Source: Streptomyces sp. HUAS CB01
GTDB lineage: Bacteria > Actinomycetota > Actinomycetes > Streptomycetales > Streptomycetaceae
Reading direction: 5' to 3'
Assembly: GCF_030406905.1 (NCBI RefSeq)
Contig: NZ_CP129137.1
Coordinates: 6,355,501 to 6,419,500, forward strand
DNA: 64,000 nucleotides
Under the pieces are notes generated by a model. That model saw only the letters and a list, made by a program, of their open reading frames with translations. It ran no database searches and was not told the origin of the DNA. The position numbers and the translations under genes are program-made. Below, in pieces: positions 18,238 to 26,882 of this stretch. Within the stretch, counting starts at the first letter, position 1, and the number at the start of each line of letters is the position of its first letter.

Positions 18238-19526
18238 GGCTGCATCCCCTTCAGCATCAGCTCCGCGAGGGCCGGATCGACCCCCGGCGGACGTCCGTCG
18301 CCGCCGTGACCGCCGACGTACGACGCGTGACCGCCGGTGCACACCGGCGGGCACAGTCCGCCACCGCCGCCCGGAGGCGGTGCGGGAACGGAAGGCCCGC
18401 CCGGCAGCGCCGTGGGCTCCGGAACGCCCGGCACGTCCGGGACGTCGGGGACGTCCGGGAGCTCCGGCGGCAGATCCGGCAGGTCGGGCAGTGGCGGGGC
18501 GTCCGGCCCGCCGGGTGCCGACGGCTCGTCGGCGAGATTGCCGTAGACCGAGGCGAGGTCGAGATCGGCGGTGATCCTCAGATTGACGTAGTCGCCGTGG
18601 ATCGCGTCCACGGCGTTGCGCGGGAACGGGTACGTCGTCATCAGCTCCAGGGCGTTGGGCAGATCGTCACCCGCCTTGTTGAGCTGTTCCAGGATCGGCC
18701 GGAGGCTCTTCAGGTTCGCCACGGTGTCGTCCCGCGAGGCGTTGATCACCTGAGTGCCGGTCTTCCCCAGCTTCGACAGCGACGTGAGCATGGCCGTCAG
18801 GCTGCGCCGCTGGTCGGCGAGGACCTTCAGCGCCGGAGGCACCGTGTCGAGGGCCCCGGCGATGGTCTTCTTCTCCCGGGCCAGCCGCTTGGCGAGCCGG
18901 TCGACGCCGGCCAGCGCGCGGACGATCTCCATGCGCCGGTCGTCGAGGCCGCCGATGAAGGTGTCCAGCTCCGTCAGCAGGGACTTGACCCGGTTCTCAC
19001 GGCCTTCCAGCGCCTTGTTGAGCTCGGTCGTGATCGTCTTCAGCTGGGCCACCCCGCCGCCGTTGAGCAGCGCGGACAGGGCGGACAGCACCTCCTCGAT
19101 CTCCGGATTGCGGCCGCTGCGGGAGAGCGGGATCCGGGCGCCGTCCTTCAGCCGGCCGGCCGGGGCGGCGTCCACGGGCGCGGACAGCGCCACGTACTTC
19201 TCGCCGAGCATGCTGGTCTGCCGCAGTTCGGCCACGGCGTTGGCGGGCAGCTTCACCGAGTCCTCGATGCGCAGCCGCACCCGGGCGTGCCAGCCGTCCA
19301 GTTCGACCTTCTCCACCGCGCCGACGGTGACGTCGTTCACCTTCACCGCAGACTGGGGCACGAGGTCGAGCACGTCCCTGAACTCGACGGTCACCCGGTA
19401 GGCGTTGCCGTCGGCCGCCGCGCCGCCGGGCAGGCCGACGTCGTGCAGTCCGCTGAACTCACAGCCCGTCAGCAGCAGCGCACCGGCCGCCGCCCACACC
19501 GCTGTGCCGGTGCGCAGCGCCCTCAT
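18234..19526 (-). CDS. mceE: Mce family lipoprotein, fifth in operon (MceE-like)
   Basis: A 430-residue lipoprotein with lipobox LLLTGC (Cys22), matching the usual rule that the MceE subunit is lipidated. The Mce domain (YRVTVEFRDVLDLVPQSAVKVNDVTVGAV) is followed by helices and LMTTYPFPRNAVDAIHGDYVNL. The C-terminus is a Pro/Asp/Val repeat (units of PDVPDV) then Gly/Pro with two Cys (LCPPVC). The gene overlaps its neighbours by ATGA at the 5' end and GTGA at the 3' end, so translation is coupled. Confidence 0.9.
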   Translation of the reverse strand: MRALRTGTAVWAAAGALLLTGCEFSGLHDVGLPGGAAADGNAYRVTVEFRDVLDLVPQSAVKVNDVTVGAVEKVELDGWHARVRLRIEDSVKLPANAVAELRQTSMLGEKYVALSAPVDAAPAGRLKDGARIPLSRSGRNPEIEEVLSALSALLNGGGVAQLKTITTELNKALEGRENRVKSLLTELDTFIGGLDDRRMEIVRALAGVDRLAKRLAREKKTIAGALDTVPPALKVLADQRRSLTAMLTSLSKLGKTGTQVINASRDDTVANLKSLRPILEQLNKAGDDLPNALELMTTYPFPRNAVDAIHGDYVNLRITADLDLASVYGNLADEPSAPGGPDAPPLPDLPDLPPELPDVPDVPDVPGVPEPTALPGGPSVPAPPPGGGGGLCPPVCTGGHASYVGGHGGDGRPPGVDPALAELMLKGMQP

Positions 19527-20686
19527 GCGCGGGCCTCCAGGATTCCGCCGAGCGTCCGGTCGACCGCGCCGGTCCCGGACACCGCCCGCGTGCCGGCAGG
19601 CCCGAGCTCCGGCAGGGAGTCGAACAGTTTCCGCAGGTCCGCGCAGTCCTTGCTCTTCGCGTCGCCGGTCGTCCGCAGCAGCGAGCAGAGCAGCGCCGCC
19701 GGATCCTGCGGATGGTCGGGGTTGTTGCGGGTGTCGAGCGTCCCGGCGGACGGGTTGTAGGCGTTCTGCAGGTTGGACAGTCCGGCCGGGGCGACCTCCA
19801 GCAGCTCCGCGAGCGCGGCGCGCTGGGTGACCAGCACCTTGGTGACCTTGCTCAGACCCTCCACGTTCGACGCCAGCGACCGCTTGTTCGCCCGTACGAA
19901 GTCGGACACGTCGGCGAGCGCCACTCCCAGGTGCCGCAGCGCCGCCGCGAGGTCCTTGCGCTCCGCGGCGAGCTGCCCGGCCACCTTCGCGAGGCTGTCG
20001 TTGAACGACCGGACGTTCTTGTCGTCGGCGGCCAGCGCCGCGGTGAACACCTGGAGGTTGCGGACGGTGGAGAACAGGTCCTGCCGGCCGTCGGACAGCG
20101 TGGTCACCGCCAGGGAGAGGTCCTCCACCGACTGGTGGATCGCGCCGCCCTGCCCTTCGAGGTTGTCCGCGCTCACACCCAGCAGCCGCGACAGCGCGCC
20201 CTTGTCGTTCGCGCCGCGCGGACCGAGCGCCTCCGACGTCGTGTGGAGACTGTCGAAGACCCGGTCCAGCTCCACCGGTACGGCCGTGCGCCGCTCCGGG
20301 ATGACAGCGCCGCTGCGCATCACCGCGCCGTTCCGGTACACGGGCAGCAGCTGCACGTAACGGTCGCTGACCACCGAGGAGTTGATGATCGCGGCCTTGG
20401 CCGCGGCGGGGACCTTCCGCCCTGAGTCCCACTCCAGTACTACCCGCACCCGGCGTCCCTCCGGGGTGATCTCCTTGACCTCGCCGATCCGGACGCCCAG
20501 CACCCTGACGTCGGATCCGGGATAGATGCCGACCGTCCGCGGGAAGTACGCGGTGACTCGGACCGGATCTTCCCGCGGCCACAGGACCACGGCGCTCGCG
20601 GCGGCCAGCGCGAGGGCGGTCACCAGCGCGACCCTGCGCAGCACGGGTGTGCGCGGGACGCGTATGCGCGACAGGGGCGCTTTCAC
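19523..20686 (-). CDS. mceD: Mce family protein, fourth in operon (MceD-like)
   Basis: A 387-residue Mce protein. Its N-terminal helix (LVTALALAAASAVVLWP) is followed by VRVTAYFPRTVGIYPGSDVRVLGVRIGEV, the Mce domain, then a long helical needle region and two cysteines near LLCSLLRTTGDAKSKDCADL. The GTG start at 20686 overlaps the upstream stop as GTGA. In family terms it is one of six non-identical subunits of the transport tube. Confidence 0.88.
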   Translation of the reverse strand: MKAPLSRIRVPRTPVLRRVALVTALALAAASAVVLWPREDPVRVTAYFPRTVGIYPGSDVRVLGVRIGEVKEITPEGRRVRVVLEWDSGRKVPAAAKAAIINSSVVSDRYVQLLPVYRNGAVMRSGAVIPERRTAVPVELDRVFDSLHTTSEALGPRGANDKGALSRLLGVSADNLEGQGGAIHQSVEDLSLAVTTLSDGRQDLFSTVRNLQVFTAALAADDKNVRSFNDSLAKVAGQLAAERKDLAAALRHLGVALADVSDFVRANKRSLASNVEGLSKVTKVLVTQRAALAELLEVAPAGLSNLQNAYNPSAGTLDTRNNPDHPQDPAALLCSLLRTTGDAKSKDCADLRKLFDSLPELGPAGTRAVSGTGAVDRTLGGILEARA

Positions 20687-21687
20687 GAGGGACCTCCCGT
20701 CCGCGGGACCACCGGAGTGGCGACCATGTTCTGGATGTAGCTGTCGAACCATCGGCCGTTGCCGAGGGTGTTGGTGAAGACGCGCACGTAGGGCGCGAGC
20801 AGCCGCACGCTGCGGTCGAGAGCGGCCTGGTTGCGTTCGAGCATGCCGACCACCTGGTTCAGGCCCTTGAGCGCCGGCCCGATCTCCTTGCTGTTGTCCT
20901 CGACCAGCCCCGACAGCTGGATCCCCAGCGCGGCGGAGCTCTTGAGCAGGGCGTGGATCGCCGCCCGCCGCCGGGAGATCTCCTGGAACAACGCGTCACC
21001 GTCCTTCACCAGAACGGAGAACTCGCGGGATCGCTCGGCGAGGACCCCGCTGACGCCGTTGGCGTGGTCGAGGAGTTCGCGCAGCGCCCGGTCGCGGGAG
21101 GCGACCGTGCGGGAGATCTGCGACAGGCCCTTCACCGACTCCCGTACCTCGGCGGGGGAGTCCTCGAAGGTGGTGGAGATCGTGTTCAGCGCCGTGGCCA
21201 GCCGCTGGGTGTCGACCTTCTCCGTGGTCGTGGTCAGATCGCTGAAGGCGGTCACGACGTCGTAGGCGGGCGTGGTCCGGTTCAGCGGGATCTCGCTGCC
21301 CGGCCTCAGCCGGCCCGGGCCCTCGGGCCTCAGCGCCAGGTACTTGGCGCCCAGGATCGTCTTGACGCGGATGGCCGCACCCGTCCTGGTGCCGAAGGCC
21401 GGCTCGCCCTTGACCCGGAAGACCACCCTGACGTGGTCCCCGTCCAGATCCACCTCGTCGACCTTGCCGACCTTCACCCCGGCGATGCGGACCTCGTCGC
21501 CGGGCTTCAGGCCGCCCGCCTCCGAGAACGCCGCGGTGTACGTCTCGCCGTCGCCGATCAGCGGCAGGTCGTCGGCGTTGAACGCGGCGACGGCCAGCAG
21601 CGCCAGCGTGGTGAGGCCGACCGCCCCGATGGTCACGGGATTCCGCTCCCGGAACGGGATCATGCGCATCCTCAGGCGTCCCTTCAT
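20683..21687 (-). CDS. mceC: Mce family protein, third in operon (MceC-like)
   Basis: A 334-residue Mce protein with a short basic N-terminus, membrane helix (VTIGAVGLTTLALLAVAAFN) and Mce domain (YTAAFSEAGGLKPGDEVRIAGVKVGKVDEV, GAKYLALRPEGPG). A helical region ends in FDSYIQNMVATPVVPRTGGPS. The ATG at 21687 overlaps the previous stop as ATGA. An ATG just upstream (21693) and one inside (21663) are weaker choices. Confidence 0.88.
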   Translation of the reverse strand: MKGRLRMRMIPFRERNPVTIGAVGLTTLALLAVAAFNADDLPLIGDGETYTAAFSEAGGLKPGDEVRIAGVKVGKVDEVDLDGDHVRVVFRVKGEPAFGTRTGAAIRVKTILGAKYLALRPEGPGRLRPGSEIPLNRTTPAYDVVTAFSDLTTTTEKVDTQRLATALNTISTTFEDSPAEVRESVKGLSQISRTVASRDRALRELLDHANGVSGVLAERSREFSVLVKDGDALFQEISRRRAAIHALLKSSAALGIQLSGLVEDNSKEIGPALKGLNQVVGMLERNQAALDRSVRLLAPYVRVFTNTLGNGRWFDSYIQNMVATPVVPRTGGPS

Positions 21688-22727
21688 GCGCACCTCGCCC
21701 GGGCGACATGGAGCTCCGGTGTGATGACCTCCCTGGTCTTCGGCAGCACCACCCGGCCGTCGAAGTCACAGAGGTAGAAGTTGAACCAGGAGCCGTACGA
21801 GGCGGTCCCCGTCAGCTTGTTGAGCTTGTTCGGCAGCCGCTTCAGCACGCCCTCCACGGTCTTCTCGTTGTCGTTCAGCGTTCCGGTGAGGTCCCGCAGC
21901 TCCGCGATGTCGTCGCGCAGCGGAGGGCGGGCGTCCTCCAGCAGGCCCGAGGTCGCCTCCGTCAGCTCGTTGATGTTCACCAGCGACTCGCCGATCGGCT
22001 TGCGGTCGGCGGAGAGACCGGAGACCACCCGCTGGAGCTGCTTGATCAGCCCGGAGAACCGGGCGCCGCGCTCGTCCAGGGTCGTCAGCACCGTGTTGAG
22101 GTTGTCGATCACCGACCCGATCAGCTCGTCGCGGTCGGCGAGGGTGCTGGTGAGCGAAGCGGTGTGCGCGAGCAGGCTGTTCACCGTGCCGCCCTCGCCC
22201 TGGAGCGTCTTGATGATCTCGGTGGCGAGCTGGTTGACGTCCTCGGGGCTGAGCGCAGCGAACAGCGGCTTGAAACCGTTGAGCAGCGCGTTCAGATCGA
22301 GCGCGGGCTGGGTGCGGGAGAGGGGGATCAGGCCGCCGGCCGGCAGCCTCGTGCCGTCGCCGGGGCCCTCCGTCAGCGCGATGTACCGGGAGCCGACCAG
22401 ATTGCGGTAGCGGATCACCGCGCCCGTGCCGGCGTACAGCGGGCGGTTCTCCGTCACCGTGAACGTGACCTCCGCCAGTGTCCGGTCCCGTATGCCGATC
22501 TCCCGCACCTCCCCGACCCGCACCCCCGCGACGCGGATGTCGTCGCCCTCCTCCAGGCCGGTGACATCGCTGAACACGGCCCGATAGGTGTGCTCGGGGG
22601 CGAAGGAGAAGGTGGCGATGGTCGCCGCGAGCAGCGCCGTCGCGAGCACGGTCACCACCGCGAAGAGGCTGAACTTGATCAGCGGCGACGCGGTCTCGCC
22701 CGCCCGTCGCAAACGCACCGACCTCAT
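21684..22727 (-). CDS. mceB: Mce family protein, second in operon (MceB-like)
   Basis: A 347-residue Mce protein. The helix IKFSLFAVVTVLATALLAATIATF precedes the Mce domain (YRAVFSDVTGLEEGDDIRVAGVRVGEV, RYIALTEGPGDGTRLPAGGLIPLSRTQPALDL). The SYGSWFNFYLC block near the end is typical of MceB subunits. Coupled at both ends by ATGA overlaps. Confidence 0.9.
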   Translation of the reverse strand: MRSVRLRRAGETASPLIKFSLFAVVTVLATALLAATIATFSFAPEHTYRAVFSDVTGLEEGDDIRVAGVRVGEVREIGIRDRTLAEVTFTVTENRPLYAGTGAVIRYRNLVGSRYIALTEGPGDGTRLPAGGLIPLSRTQPALDLNALLNGFKPLFAALSPEDVNQLATEIIKTLQGEGGTVNSLLAHTASLTSTLADRDELIGSVIDNLNTVLTTLDERGARFSGLIKQLQRVVSGLSADRKPIGESLVNINELTEATSGLLEDARPPLRDDIAELRDLTGTLNDNEKTVEGVLKRLPNKLNKLTGTASYGSWFNFYLCDFDGRVVLPKTREVITPELHVARARCA

Positions 22728-23965
22728 GCGACGCTCACCGCCGTCCCCCGGGCCATCGGGCCGAACAGCAGGGTGGCCACCGCGGGCACCTCGTCCGCGG
22801 GCACACCCATGACGGGCGCGACGAGCGACCCGACGGCGCGCTGCTCGGCCCCGGTCGCGGACACCGGCCTGCCCGCCGCTCCGCCCGGGGTGACCCTGGC
22901 GGTGCCGTCGTCCAGCTTCACGTCCGGTGCCGGGACCTGCGGCCGGGGCATGCCGTGGCAGTTGGGTCCTGAGCGCTCCCCCCAGCGGGGTTCCTCGCCG
23001 GGCCGGTACCCGGGCCGCGGACGGACGAACTCGAGGGTGATGTGCATCTTCCCGCCTCTGAAGGTCTGTTCCGACGCGGCCTCCTGCCTCACCAGCCCGT
23101 CCAGGAGGCAGGGATACTCCGGCGAGTAGCGGGCGAACAGCGCCAGCGTGGGGCGCGAGACCCGGCCCAGGGTGATCAGCCGCTCCCCGTTGTCGTCCAG
23201 GAACCCGTCCGCGGTCCCCGCGACGCCGGCCGTCGCGGTGAACATGGCGGCCAGCTGCTCCTGCTTCGCCACGACGGTGCGGCTGGTGGTGAGGGTGTTC
23301 CGCAGGATCCTCATCAGGTCCGGCGCGGCGTCCCCGTACACCTCGGCCACGTCCGCGAACCGGGAGATGTCCTCCTCGAGCGACGGCAGATGGGGATTGA
23401 GCCGGCGGAGGTACCCCTCGACCCGCGTGAGGTTGTCGCCGATCCGGTCGCCCCGGCCCTCCAGCGCGGTGGAGAACGCCGAGAGCGTGGCGTTGAGTTC
23501 GGCGGGGCGGACGGTGCGCAGCAGCGGCAGCAGATCGTTCATCAGCCGCTGCACCTCGATACCGGCCGCGGTGCGGTCCTGGGTGATGACGTCACCGGCG
23601 CGGATCGACCGCGCCGGGGGGCCGCCGGGGGCCGCCACCAGGTCGACGTACTTCTCCCCGAACAGCGTCTTGGGCAGCAGCCTCGCCCGGACGTCGGCCG
23701 GGATGCGCGGGACGTGCTCCGGGGCGAGCGCGAGGTCGAGCGTTGCCTTCTCCCCGTCGGCCCGCACCCCGCGCACCTCGCCGACCAGCAGCCCGCGCAG
23801 CTTGACGTCGGCCTGCGGCTCCAGCTGGTTGCCGAGGACGCCGGTCTCCAGCGTCACCCGGACGACGGGGGTGAAAGCCTTCCGGTACACGGCCACGGAC
23901 AGCGACAGCAGCAGCGCCAGCACGGCGATGAAGACGATTCCGTGGATCCTCCGTCGGACACGCAT
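22724..23965 (-). CDS. mceA: Mce family protein, first in operon (MceA-like)
   Basis: A 413-residue Mce protein, immediately after the two permease genes. N-terminal helix IVFIAVLALLLSLSVAVYRKAF, then VRVTLETGVLGNQLEPQADVKLRGLLVGEV and LFGEKYVDLV (Mce domain). Helical region and a C-terminal part with CHGMPRPQVPAPDVKLDDG, similar to MceA ends. The start is 5 nt after the second permease stop; the end overlaps mceB. Confidence 0.9.
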   Translation of the reverse strand: MRVRRRIHGIVFIAVLALLLSLSVAVYRKAFTPVVRVTLETGVLGNQLEPQADVKLRGLLVGEVRGVRADGEKATLDLALAPEHVPRIPADVRARLLPKTLFGEKYVDLVAAPGGPPARSIRAGDVITQDRTAAGIEVQRLMNDLLPLLRTVRPAELNATLSAFSTALEGRGDRIGDNLTRVEGYLRRLNPHLPSLEEDISRFADVAEVYGDAAPDLMRILRNTLTTSRTVVAKQEQLAAMFTATAGVAGTADGFLDDNGERLITLGRVSRPTLALFARYSPEYPCLLDGLVRQEAASEQTFRGGKMHITLEFVRPRPGYRPGEEPRWGERSGPNCHGMPRPQVPAPDVKLDDGTARVTPGGAAGRPVSATGAEQRAVGSLVAPVMGVPADEVPAVATLLFGPMARGTAVSVA

Positions 23966-23970
23966 CGGCC

Positions 23971-24798
23971 CTACCCCGCAATCCGTACGGTCGTGCTGGC
24001 GCCCCAGATCGCCAGGCTGAGGAAGAAGTCCAGGACGTTGATGGCGACGATGGAGGTGCGCACGGCACGGCCGACCGCGACGCCGACGCCGGCCGGGCCG
24101 CCGCTCGCGTGGTAGCCGTAGTAGCAGTGCACCAGGATGATCACGACGGCGAAGACGATCACCTTGCCGAACGACCACAGCACGTCGACCGGCGGCAGGT
24201 ACTGCTGGAAGTAGTGGTCGTACGTGCCGGCCGACTGGCCGTGGTAGCCGGTCGTGATCGTCCGGGCGGCGAAGTACGAGGACAGCAGCCCGATCACGTA
24301 GAGCGGGACGACGGCGACGAACCCGGCGACCATCCGGGTCGTCACCAGGAACGGCAGCGACGGGACGCCCATCACCTCCAGGGCGTCGGTCTCCTCGCTG
24401 ATCCGCATCGCGCCGAGCTGGGCGGTGAAGCCGGCCCCGACGGTCGCCGACAGCGCCAGGCCGGCCACCAGCGGGGCGATCTCCCGGGTGTTGAAGTACG
24501 CGGAGAGGAACGCGACGAAGTTGGAGGTGCCGAGCTGGTTGAGGGCGGCGTACCCCTGCAGGCCCACCTCGGTGCCGGTGAAGAAGGACAGGAACGCGAT
24601 CACGCCCACGGTCCCGCCGACGACGGCGAGCGCGCCGCGGCCGAAGCTGACCTCGGCGAGCAGCCGCAGGACCTCCTTCCGGTAGCGGCGCAGGGTGCGT
24701 CCGGTCCAGGCCAGCGAGCGTCCGTAGAAGGACAGTTGGGCGCCCAGCTCCTCCAGGGAGCGCAGCGGTCGCCCCACGAGACGGTCGATCAGCGCCAC
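23971..24798 (-). CDS. yrbE1B: MlaE/YrbE-type permease, second
   Basis: A 275-residue permease with about five membrane segments (for example VVGGTVGVIAFLSFFTGTEVG and VAVVPLYVIGLLSSYFAA). The cytoplasmic coupling block is MRISEETDALEVMGVPSLPFLVTTRMVAG, matching the EExDALxxMG signature of MlaE. It forms the membrane core with the first permease and is driven by the ATPase. The GTG start is 2 nt after the first permease stop. Confidence 0.92.
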   Translation of the reverse strand: MALIDRLVGRPLRSLEELGAQLSFYGRSLAWTGRTLRRYRKEVLRLLAEVSFGRGALAVVGGTVGVIAFLSFFTGTEVGLQGYAALNQLGTSNFVAFLSAYFNTREIAPLVAGLALSATVGAGFTAQLGAMRISEETDALEVMGVPSLPFLVTTRMVAGFVAVVPLYVIGLLSSYFAARTITTGYHGQSAGTYDHYFQQYLPPVDVLWSFGKVIVFAVVIILVHCYYGYHASGGPAGVGVAVGRAVRTSIVAINVLDFFLSLAIWGASTTVRIAG

Positions 24799-24800
24799 GG

Positions 24801-25571
24801 TCAGCCCTTCTGCGGAACGACTTGGAAGTACACGGCGGTCATCACGAAGTTCGTGACGAACAGCAACATGAAGGTGATGACCACCGACTGGTTCACCGCG
24901 TCGCCGACGCCCTTCGGACCGCCCTTGGCCGTCAGCCCCTTGTACGAGGCGACGATGGCCGCGATCGCCCCGAACACCAGCGCCTTCAGCTCGGCCGCCC
25001 ACAGGTCGGACAGCTGGGCGAGCGTGGTGAACGACGCCAGGTAGGCGCCGGGAGTGCCGTTCTGCAGGACGACGTTGAAGAAGTAGCCGCCCGCGACCCC
25101 GACCACCGACACCAGGCCGTTGAGCAGCACCGCGACCACCATCGACGCCAGCACCCGGGGGACCACCAGACGGTGGATCGGGTCGATGCCCAGTACCTGC
25201 ATCGCGTCGATCTCCTCGCGGATCTTGCGCGCGCCCAGGTCCGCGCAGATCGCGGTGCCGCCGGCGCCCGCGATCAGCAGGGCCGTCACGATCGGCGACG
25301 CCTCCCGCAGCACGGCGAGCACCGAGGCCGCGCCCGAGAAGGACTGGGCGCCGAGCTGCCGGGTCAGACTGCCGATCTGCAGCGCGATCACCGCGCCGAA
25401 GGGGATCGAGACCAGCGCCGTCGGCAGGATCGTGACACTCGCGATGAACCAGGCCTGCTGGATGAACTCCCGTATCTGGAAGGGCCGTCGGGGCAGCGTC
25501 CTCAGGACGTCCAGCGCCATCGCGAACAGGCTGCCGGAGTGCCGGAGCGCCCCGGTGGGGGAGAGGCTCAT
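24801..25571 (-). CDS. yrbE1A: MlaE/YrbE-type permease, first
   Basis: A 256-residue MlaE-family permease with the coupling block ARKIREEIDAMQVLGIDPIHRLVVPRVLA and hydrophobic segments LIAGAGGTAICADLG and MVVAVLLNGLVSVVGVAGGYFFN. Its ATG overlaps the ATPase stop as ATGA. It heads the run of transport genes that continues into six mce genes. Confidence 0.92.
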   Translation of the reverse strand: MSLSPTGALRHSGSLFAMALDVLRTLPRRPFQIREFIQQAWFIASVTILPTALVSIPFGAVIALQIGSLTRQLGAQSFSGAASVLAVLREASPIVTALLIAGAGGTAICADLGARKIREEIDAMQVLGIDPIHRLVVPRVLASMVVAVLLNGLVSVVGVAGGYFFNVVLQNGTPGAYLASFTTLAQLSDLWAAELKALVFGAIAAIVASYKGLTAKGGPKGVGDAVNQSVVITFMLLFVTNFVMTAVYFQVVPQKG

Positions 25572-26518
25572 GCTCCTGCCACCTCCTTGCGTCCGCGCAG
25601 CTCCGCCTCGCGCCGTGCGATGGCCTCCCAGCGGGGCGGCCGGGTGATGCCCGGGCTCGGCAGCAGTCGGGGGGTCATCCCGTGGGCTCCCCCGTCGTCC
25701 CCGGCTCCCGTGCCCCGGTCCAACTGCGCGAGCTCCCGCTCGACCTGGGCGGCGTCCTTCTCCTCCGCCATGCCGATGGGCCCCTGCATCCGGCCGTGGA
25801 GGAACTGCCGCACGACGGGCTCGTCACTGGTCAGCAGCCGCTCGCGGGGACCGAACATCACCAGCTCCCGGCGGAACAGCAGCCCGATGTTGTCCGGGAC
25901 CTGGCGGGCGGAGGCGATGTCGTGGGTGACGATGAGGAAGGTGGCGTCGATCTGCGCGTTGAGATCGACGATCAGCTGGTTGAGATAGGCCACCCGTACC
26001 GGGTCGAGTCCCGAGTCCGGCTCGTCGAAGAGGATGATCTCCGGGTCGAGCACCAGGGCGCGGGCCAGCCCGGCCCGCTTGCGCATCCCGCCGGAGATCT
26101 CGCCGGGCAGCTTCTCCTCGGCGCCGATCAGACCGACCATGTCCATCTTCTCGAGGACGGTCCGCCGGATCTCGGTCTCGGACCTGCGGGTGTGCTCGCG
26201 CAGAGGGAAGGCGATGTTGTCGTACAGATTCATCGACCCGAACAGAGCGCCGTCCTGGAAGAGGACGCCGAACAGTTTCCGCACCTCGTACAGGTCGTGC
26301 TCGCGCAGCCGGGTGATGTCCCGGTCGGCGATCCGCACCGACCCCCGGTCGGGTCGGAGCAGCCCGACGAGCGTCTTGAGGAACACCGACTTCCCCGTGC
26401 CCGAAGGGCCGAGCATGACCGAGATCTCCCCGGCGGGCAGCGTCAGCGACACGTCCTGCCAGATGATCTGCCGGCCGAAGGACTTGGTCAGTCCCTCCAC
26501 GCAGATCTCGACACCCAT
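25568..26518 (-). CDS. mkl: Mce-system ABC transporter ATPase
   Basis: A 316-residue ATPase of the Mkl/MlaF type that powers lipid transport. Walker A is GPSGTGKS, the signature is SGGMRKRAGLARAL, Walker B is IILFDEPDSGLDP and the switch His is in VTHDI. Residues after about 240 form the C-terminal extension seen in actinobacterial Mkl proteins. The ATG at 26518 has GAAGGG 8 nt upstream; a GTG three codons earlier is possible. It overlaps yrbE1A, so the whole system through the Mas proteins looks like one operon. Confidence 0.93.
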   Translation of the reverse strand: MGVEICVEGLTKSFGRQIIWQDVSLTLPAGEISVMLGPSGTGKSVFLKTLVGLLRPDRGSVRIADRDITRLREHDLYEVRKLFGVLFQDGALFGSMNLYDNIAFPLREHTRRSETEIRRTVLEKMDMVGLIGAEEKLPGEISGGMRKRAGLARALVLDPEIILFDEPDSGLDPVRVAYLNQLIVDLNAQIDATFLIVTHDIASARQVPDNIGLLFRRELVMFGPRERLLTSDEPVVRQFLHGRMQGPIGMAEEKDAAQVERELAQLDRGTGAGDDGGAHGMTPRLLPSPGITRPPRWEAIARREAELRGRKEVAGA

Positions 26519-26882
26519 CCGGTACACCCTTCAGCCGTTGAGCAGCTCCGACACCTGCTCTACGGGGAGGGGCGGGGCGTCCGTCGCGGCGAGGACGAGA
26601 TTTTTTCGCCGCAGGGCGGAGGGGTGCTCAGGGTCGCGCCGCGGTGCGTGCGCGCCGGGACGGGCGAACGGCTACGGAGGGGCCCGCCCGCGGTGCGTGC
26701 GCGCCGGGACGGGCGAACGGCTACGGAGGGGCCCGCCCGCGGTGCGGGAACGGCCCGGCGGGCGCGTTCCCGCGCGCCGGGGGTTGCGGGCGGGGCCTGG
26801 TCCGCGGGTACGGGAGGGTGCGGGGTGGGGCCAGGGGGAGTGGTGTCGCCTCCGGGACCGGCGGGTGCGGCCCGGCCCGGGG
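26519..26882. other. Intergenic region upstream of the Mce operon
   Basis: About 360 bases between the sigma factor stop and the ATPase start. It contains an A/T tract (GATTTTTTCG at about 26600), a 49-bp tandem repeat (26642-26739) and otherwise GC-rich sequence. It must hold the Mce operon promoter unless that operon is read through from the sigma gene. No -35/-10 pair stands out. Confidence 0.5.
26642..26746. repeat. 49-bp tandem repeat, two copies plus 7 bp
   Basis: Two identical 49-bp units at 26642-26690 and 26691-26739, followed by the first 7 bases of a third. Each unit starts CGGTGCGTGCGCGCC and ends GGCCCGCCCG. It lies in the leader region of the Mce operon. It may arise from replication slippage or hold a duplicated protein site. 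Confidence 0.9.

Noticed and set aside
26642..26746. Possible CRISPR-like array
   Set aside because: Only two directly abutting identical units with no spacers and no cas genes in the window.
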